Position numbers and translations under genes: made by a program
In this document: positions 6,506-8,880 of the stretch, piece by piece
Position numbering within the stretch: the first letter of the stretch is position 1
How the letters are laid out: every line of letters begins with the position of its first letter
Notes under the pieces: model-generated
What the model was told of the DNA's origin: nothing
Database searches by the model: none
What the model saw: only the letters and a program-made list of their open reading frames with translations
From: Clostridiales bacterium
GTDB lineage: Bacteria > Bacillota > Clostridia > Oscillospirales > Acutalibacteraceae
Length of the DNA: 8,880 bases
Direction of reading: 5' to 3'
Assembly (NCBI GenBank): GCA_012516295.1
Contig: JAAYWU010000132.1
Coordinates: 1-8,880, forward strand

Positions 6506-6533
6506 ATTGTAAAACAACTGTCCTGTTTTGCAA
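6506..6533 (-). promoter_or_regulatory. probable promoter of the CoA-disulfide reductase fusion gene
   Basis: Minus strand: -35 TTGCAA (6528-6533), 16-bp spacer, -10 TACAAT (6506-6511). The predicted start is near 6499, about 34 nt before the ATG. The nearer GTGA-N5-TCAC site is centred about 73 bp upstream of that start, a position from which Crp-like proteins can act on a promoter that has its own -35. Confidence 0.55.
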
Positions 6534-6559
6534 ATTTATGATATCATGAAGAAAAACCA

Positions 6560-6613
6560 TATTCCGTGACAAAATCACAATAAGGAAGGATTTTGTGATG
6601 TTGTCACGGAATA
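6560..6613. promoter_or_regulatory. long inverted repeat holding two GTGA-N5-TCAC operator-like sites
   Basis: The arms TATTCCGTGACAA and TTGTCACGGAATA, then, past one A-G mismatch, ATCACAA and TTGTGAT, pair at 20 of 21 positions around a 12-nt loop. Each arm contains a palindrome-like site: GTGACAAAATCAC (6566-6578) and GTGATGTTGTCAC (6595-6607). They are 29 bp apart centre to centre and, in opposite orientation, differ at only one of the five spacer bases. The repeat lies between two divergent redox genes. There is no T tract after it, so it is not a terminator. If instead transcribed, the loop would expose AGGAAGG before a 21-codon reading frame (6598-6663). Confidence 0.7.
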
Positions 6614-6635
6614 ATAACCGGCTTCGGCATATACT
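6595..6635 (+). promoter_or_regulatory. activator-type promoter of the thioredoxin reductase-like gene
   Basis: A -10 box TATACT lies at 6630-6635. At the -35 position (6607-6612) there is only CGGAAT, which is not a -35 box. The GTGA-N5-TCAC site at 6595-6607 is centred at 6601, 29 bp before the -10 and about -41 from the predicted start near 6642. That is class II activator spacing for Crp/Fnr proteins. A possible alternative -10 (TATGAT, 6537-6542) further upstream also lacks a good -35. Confidence 0.55.
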
Positions 6636-6665
6636 AAAGCCAGAACGGCAGAGAAGGTGTTAAAA

Positions 6666-7535
6666 ATGTCCGATGTGATTATCCTGGGAAACGGCCCCGC
6701 CGGAATTTCCGCGGCGGCGTATACGGCGCGCGCCGGGCTGGAAACGTTGGTGATCGGGCGTGACAGCGGGTCTCTTTCCAAAGCGGGGGAAATTGAAAAT
6801 TATTACGGCTTTCCCGAACCGATTTCCGGCGAACAGCTTGTCCGCAACGGGCTGAATCAGGCTTCCCGGCTTGGCGTTTCCACCATTGAAGACGAAGTGG
6901 TGGGAATCCAATACGACGGCGGCTTTACCGTCCAGACAAAAACAGAGGAATATCAGGCGCCCATTGTAATTTTGGCAACGGGCGCGGCGCGCAGGGCACC
7001 CGCGATTGAAGGGTTGCGCGAATTCGAGGGGAAGGGCGTCAGCTATTGCGCCGTCTGCGACGCATTCTTTTACCGGGGAAAGCATGTCGCTGTGCTGGGG
7101 GACGGAAACTACGCCCTGCACGAAGCGCAGGAGCTTCTTCCCGTTGTCGGCTCGGTTACGGTACTTACCAACGGCCGCGAACCAACCGCCGCGTTCCCCC
7201 CGGAAATTCCGGTGGATAAACGGGAAATCGCCGCGCTGCAGGGCGGGAAGGTTTTGGAAACCGTCCGGTTTAAAGACGGCTCCGCGCTGCCCGTTTCCGG
7301 CGTATTTGTCGCACAGGGCGTGGCTTCCAGCGGGGATTTCGCCCGCACCTTAGGCGCTCAGACCGAGGGTGGACGCATCGTCGTGGATGAGAATATGCAG
7401 ACCAGCATCCCCGGGCTGTACGCCGCGGGCGACTGCACCGGCGGCATGCTCCAGATTTCCAAAGCGGTTTACGACGGGGCAAAAGCCGCGACCAGCGCCA
7501 TCCAATATTACCGCAAGCTGAAAAAAGTACGGTGA
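6666..7535 (+). CDS. thioredoxin reductase-like flavoprotein, possibly not NADPH-dependent
   Basis: A 289-residue FAD enzyme that should reduce a thioredoxin, most likely the one encoded next. FAD loop G-N-G-P-A-G (8-13), redox pair Cys128-A-V-Cys131-D, and C-terminal FAD motif A-A-G-D-C-T all fit the low-molecular-weight thioredoxin reductase family. The second dinucleotide domain is odd. G-D-G-N-Y-A-L-H-E-A (145-154) replaces the usual G-G-G-D-S/T-A, and the H-R-R-x-x-x-R stretch that grips the NADPH phosphate is absent (T-N-G-R-E-P instead). This resembles the pyridine-nucleotide-independent reductases, including the ferredoxin-dependent type reported from clostridia. Its true donor is unproven. 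The ATG at 6666 is chosen because AGAAGGTG sits six bases before it; a GTG at 6657 lies inside that site. The stop codon overlaps the third operator-like site. Confidence 0.88.
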   Translation: MSDVIILGNGPAGISAAAYTARAGLETLVIGRDSGSLSKAGEIENYYGFPEPISGEQLVRNGLNQASRLGVSTIEDEVVGIQYDGGFTVQTKTEEYQAPIVILATGAARRAPAIEGLREFEGKGVSYCAVCDAFFYRGKHVAVLGDGNYALHEAQELLPVVGSVTVLTNGREPTAAFPPEIPVDKREIAALQGGKVLETVRFKDGSALPVSGVFVAQGVASSGDFARTLGAQTEGGRIVVDENMQTSIPGLYAAGDCTGGMLQISKAVYDGAKAATSAIQYYRKLKKVR

Positions 7536-7571
7536 TTATATCACAGAAAAGGAACTGCAATTGCGTATAAT
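7532..7571 (+). promoter_or_regulatory. activator-type promoter and operator-like site of trxA
   Basis: GTGATTATATCAC (7532-7544) repeats the GTGA-N5-TCAC pattern and overlaps the TGA of the upstream gene. Its centre, 7538, is 28 bp before a perfect -10 TATAAT (7566-7571), about -40 from the predicted start near 7578. The -35 position (7543-7548) reads ACAGAA, far from consensus. The geometry repeats that of the upstream reductase promoter within one base. Confidence 0.65.
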
Positions 7572-7619
7572 AAAAGCAGAAATACAAATACCAATTCCAA
7601 TTAGAAAAGGAGAAGAAAG

Positions 7620-7925
7620 ATGTCTGTAATTACATTGACAAATGAGAATTTTACACAGGAAGCCGTTCGGTCCGACAAGCCTGTTCTTATTGACTTCTGG
7701 GCGCCGTGGTGCGGCCCCTGCCGCATGGTCTCCCCGATTGTGGACGAAATCGCGGAGGAAAACCCGAATATCAAGGTCGGCAAGGTCAATGTGGACGAAC
7801 AGCCGGAGCTTGCCTCCCAGTTCGGCGTAATGAGCATCCCGACACTCATCGTGATGAAAGACGGGAAAGTCGCGAATACTGCCGTCGGTTCCCGCAGCAA
7901 ACAATCCATACTGGATATGCTTTAA
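7620..7925 (+). CDS. trxA: thioredoxin
   Basis: A 101-residue thioredoxin, a general cytoplasmic disulfide reductant. The active site is W-C-G-P-C-R with Cys31 and Cys34, the buried Asp at position 25 (I-D-F-W-A) is present, and the cis-proline loop S-I-P-T has Pro74. Length is slightly under the usual 105-108 because of a short C-terminal helix (S-K-Q-S-I-L-D-M-L); it looks complete. There is no signal peptide. AAAGGAGA seven bases before the ATG is the ribosome site. It lies 84 bp after the reductase-like gene, with a promoter and operator-like site between them, so it may be made both alone and by readthrough. A strong terminator follows. The reductase next door is the natural partner. Confidence 0.95.
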   Translation: MSVITLTNENFTQEAVRSDKPVLIDFWAPWCGPCRMVSPIVDEIAEENPNIKVGKVNVDEQPELASQFGVMSIPTLIVMKDGKVANTAVGSRSKQSILDML

Positions 7926-7992
7926 GCAAATAATTTCACGCCAGCCTGCAGGAATCACCGAAAAAGCGCATTTCAGTAAACGCCAACCCCAT

Positions 7993-8026
7993 GCCCCGCG
8001 TCTTCTGACGCGGGGCTTTCGCTTTT
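7993..8026 (+). terminator. intrinsic terminator of trxA
   Basis: GCCCCGCGTC (7993-8002) and GACGCGGGGC (8007-8016) form a 10-bp perfect stem with a TTCT loop, followed by the T-rich tail TTTCGCTTTT. Confidence 0.9.
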
Positions 8027-8058
8027 CCGCGGGCAAAGCCGAAAGGAGGAATCCGCCG

Positions 8059-8094
8059 TTGCTCTTTTGCGATACCGTAGTATAATAAGAGCAA
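8059..8094 (+). promoter_or_regulatory. promoter of the Crp/Fnr regulator, framed by an inverted repeat
   Basis: -35 TTGCTC (8059-8064), 16-bp spacer, -10 TATAAT (8081-8086), predicted start near 8093. TTGCTCTT (8059-8066) overlaps the -35, and its exact inverse AAGAGCAA (8087-8094) lies from the -10 to the start. A protein bound across these arms would cover the promoter. No GTGA-N5-TCAC site occurs here, so the repeat does not match the putative operator of the regulator itself. Confidence 0.65.
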
Positions 8095-8129
8095 GGAAAT
8101 ACCGGGAATATAGAATAGGGGGCGGCTGT

Positions 8130-8813
8130 ATGGCGATAGCAAAAACGGAACTGGAATTCATGAAAGAGGTTCTTCCGTTCTGGAACGCGCTTTCGCAGAA
8201 TCAAAAAGAAAGAATTGAAGCGACGGCTTCCGCGTTTACTGTTAAAAAGGGGCAGAGCCTGCACGACGGCTCGCAGGACTGCCTGGGGCTGATTCTTGTG
8301 AAAAGCGGGCATCTTCGCGCCTATATCCTTTCCGAAACCGGCAAAGAAATCACCATTTACCGCCTGTTCGAACGGGACGCCTGCATTTTTTCGGCGGCCT
8401 GCATGCTGAAAAACATCACCTTCGACATTTCTATCGAAGCGGAGAGCGAAAGCCGCGTGCTGCTGATTCCGACCGCGGTGTACAATGAATTGAACGAGAG
8501 CTCGCTTGCGGTGTCCGGATTTACCAACCAGTTAATCTCCTCCCGTTTTTCCGACGTGATGTGGATTATGGAACAGGTTCTCTTTACAAGCTTCGACCGA
8601 AGGCTTGCGAACTTCCTTTTGGAGCAATCCGCTGTGGAAGGCTCTGACACGCTTCACATTACGCAGGAGGCGATTGCAAACCACTTGGGTTCCGCGCGCG
8701 AGGTCGTCACCCGCATGCTCAAATACTTTCAGAGCGAGGGCATGGTAACGCTGTTCCGGGGCGGGGTCACAATCAGCAGCCGGAAGAAACTCGAAAAGCT
8801 GCTGGAGAAATAA
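8130..8813 (+). CDS. Crp/Fnr-family transcriptional regulator
   Basis: A 227-residue one-component regulator. An N-terminal cyclic-nucleotide-type beta-barrel (about 12-120) is followed by a dimer helix (about 125-155) and a winged helix-turn-helix (about 155-220). In the barrel I do not see the R-x-S-A-type phosphate-binding cassette of cAMP receptors, nor the N-terminal cysteine cluster of Fnr. It has three cysteines, Cys51, Cys85 and Cys91, so redox or thiol sensing is plausible. The helix-turn-helix I-T-Q-E-A-I-A-N-H-L-G-S-A-R-E-V-V-T-R (177-195) has Arg190, Glu191 and Arg195 in the same R-E-x-x-x-R spacing that E. coli CRP uses to read GTGA. The ATG at 8130 is preceded by AGGGGG at good distance; an upstream TTG at 8067 overlaps the promoter. 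The likely targets are the GTGA-N5-TCAC sites nearby (inference). Confidence 0.92.
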   Translation: MAIAKTELEFMKEVLPFWNALSQNQKERIEATASAFTVKKGQSLHDGSQDCLGLILVKSGHLRAYILSETGKEITIYRLFERDACIFSAACMLKNITFDISIEAESESRVLLIPTAVYNELNESSLAVSGFTNQLISSRFSDVMWIMEQVLFTSFDRRLANFLLEQSAVEGSDTLHITQEAIANHLGSAREVVTRMLKYFQSEGMVTLFRGGVTISSRKKLEKLLEK

Positions 8814-8820
8814 CCGAAGC

Positions 8821-8845
8821 CCGGCAAAAATAGGGATTTGCCCGG
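8821..8845 (+). terminator. weak hairpin after the regulator gene
   Basis: CCGGCAAA (8821-8828) pairs with TTTGCCCGG (8837-8845) with one bulged C. It lies eight bases after the stop codon. No T tract follows, so if it terminates it does so poorly, or the real terminator lies beyond the window. Confidence 0.3.
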
Positions 8846-8880
8846 CGGGAATGCGGCGGGGCGCGGGTTTGAGAATCCGC

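Noticed and set aside
8041..8085. AGGAGG followed by a short TTG-initiated frame (8059) before the regulator
   Set aside because: It lies upstream of the mapped -10, so it would not be on the regulator transcript, and the frame is eight codons long.
7536..8312. 258-codon minus-strand frame over trxA and the regulator start
   Set aside because: It is antisense to trxA and includes the terminator and promoter region; composition is unlike real proteins.
1..8880. CRISPR array, insertion sequence or complete prophage
   Set aside because: There are no regularly spaced repeats, transposase or integrase genes or terminal inverted repeats in the window; only the att-like scar suggests past mobility.

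Overview
The window (8,880 bp, GC-rich) reads as ordinary chromosome of an anaerobic Clostridia-type Firmicute, perhaps near Oscillospiraceae. This rests on family resemblance only: good sigma-A promoters, strong GGAGG-type ribosome sites, a DUF3842 gene, and a CoA-disulfide-reductase/rhodanese/TusA/DsrE fusion beside a thioredoxin pair and a Crp/Fnr regulator. Nearly every gene is intact, and the gaps hold recognisable promoters, terminators and structured leaders.

Layout. Bases 1-600 are mostly non-coding. They hold a tRNA-Arg(CCG) gene on the minus strand with its own promoter and terminator, plus a detached 25-bp copy of its 3' end that looks like a leftover integration (att) site. At 621-1031 (minus) lies a DUF3842 gene. 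Back to back with it starts a plus-strand operon, larE-larB-larC (1250-3965), which makes the nickel-pincer nucleotide cofactor of lactate racemase-type enzymes. The operon has a consensus promoter and a ~93-nt leader able to fold in two mutually exclusive ways next to the larE ribosome site. A bidirectional terminator separates larC from a convergent 814-residue, four-domain persulfide/CoA-disulfide enzyme (4021-6465, minus).

Divergent from that enzyme are a thioredoxin-reductase-like flavoprotein without the usual NADPH-binding signature (6666-7535) and a thioredoxin (7620-7925). A Crp/Fnr-family regulator follows (8130-8813).

The most interesting signal is regulatory. The motif GTGA-N5-TCAC occurs three times in the redox section: twice as the two arms of a 20-bp-paired inverted repeat between the divergent genes, and once overlapping the stop codon of the reductase gene. 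The copies next to the reductase and thioredoxin promoters are centred 28-29 bp upstream of good -10 boxes (about -40/-41), and both promoters lack a -35 box. This is the classic arrangement for activation by a Crp-type protein, and the neighbouring regulator carries the R-E-x-x-x-R recognition helix that reads GTGA in E. coli CRP. I infer a local redox/sulfur regulon. The persulfide enzyme and the LarE sulfur-insertion step may be functionally linked, but that is conjecture.
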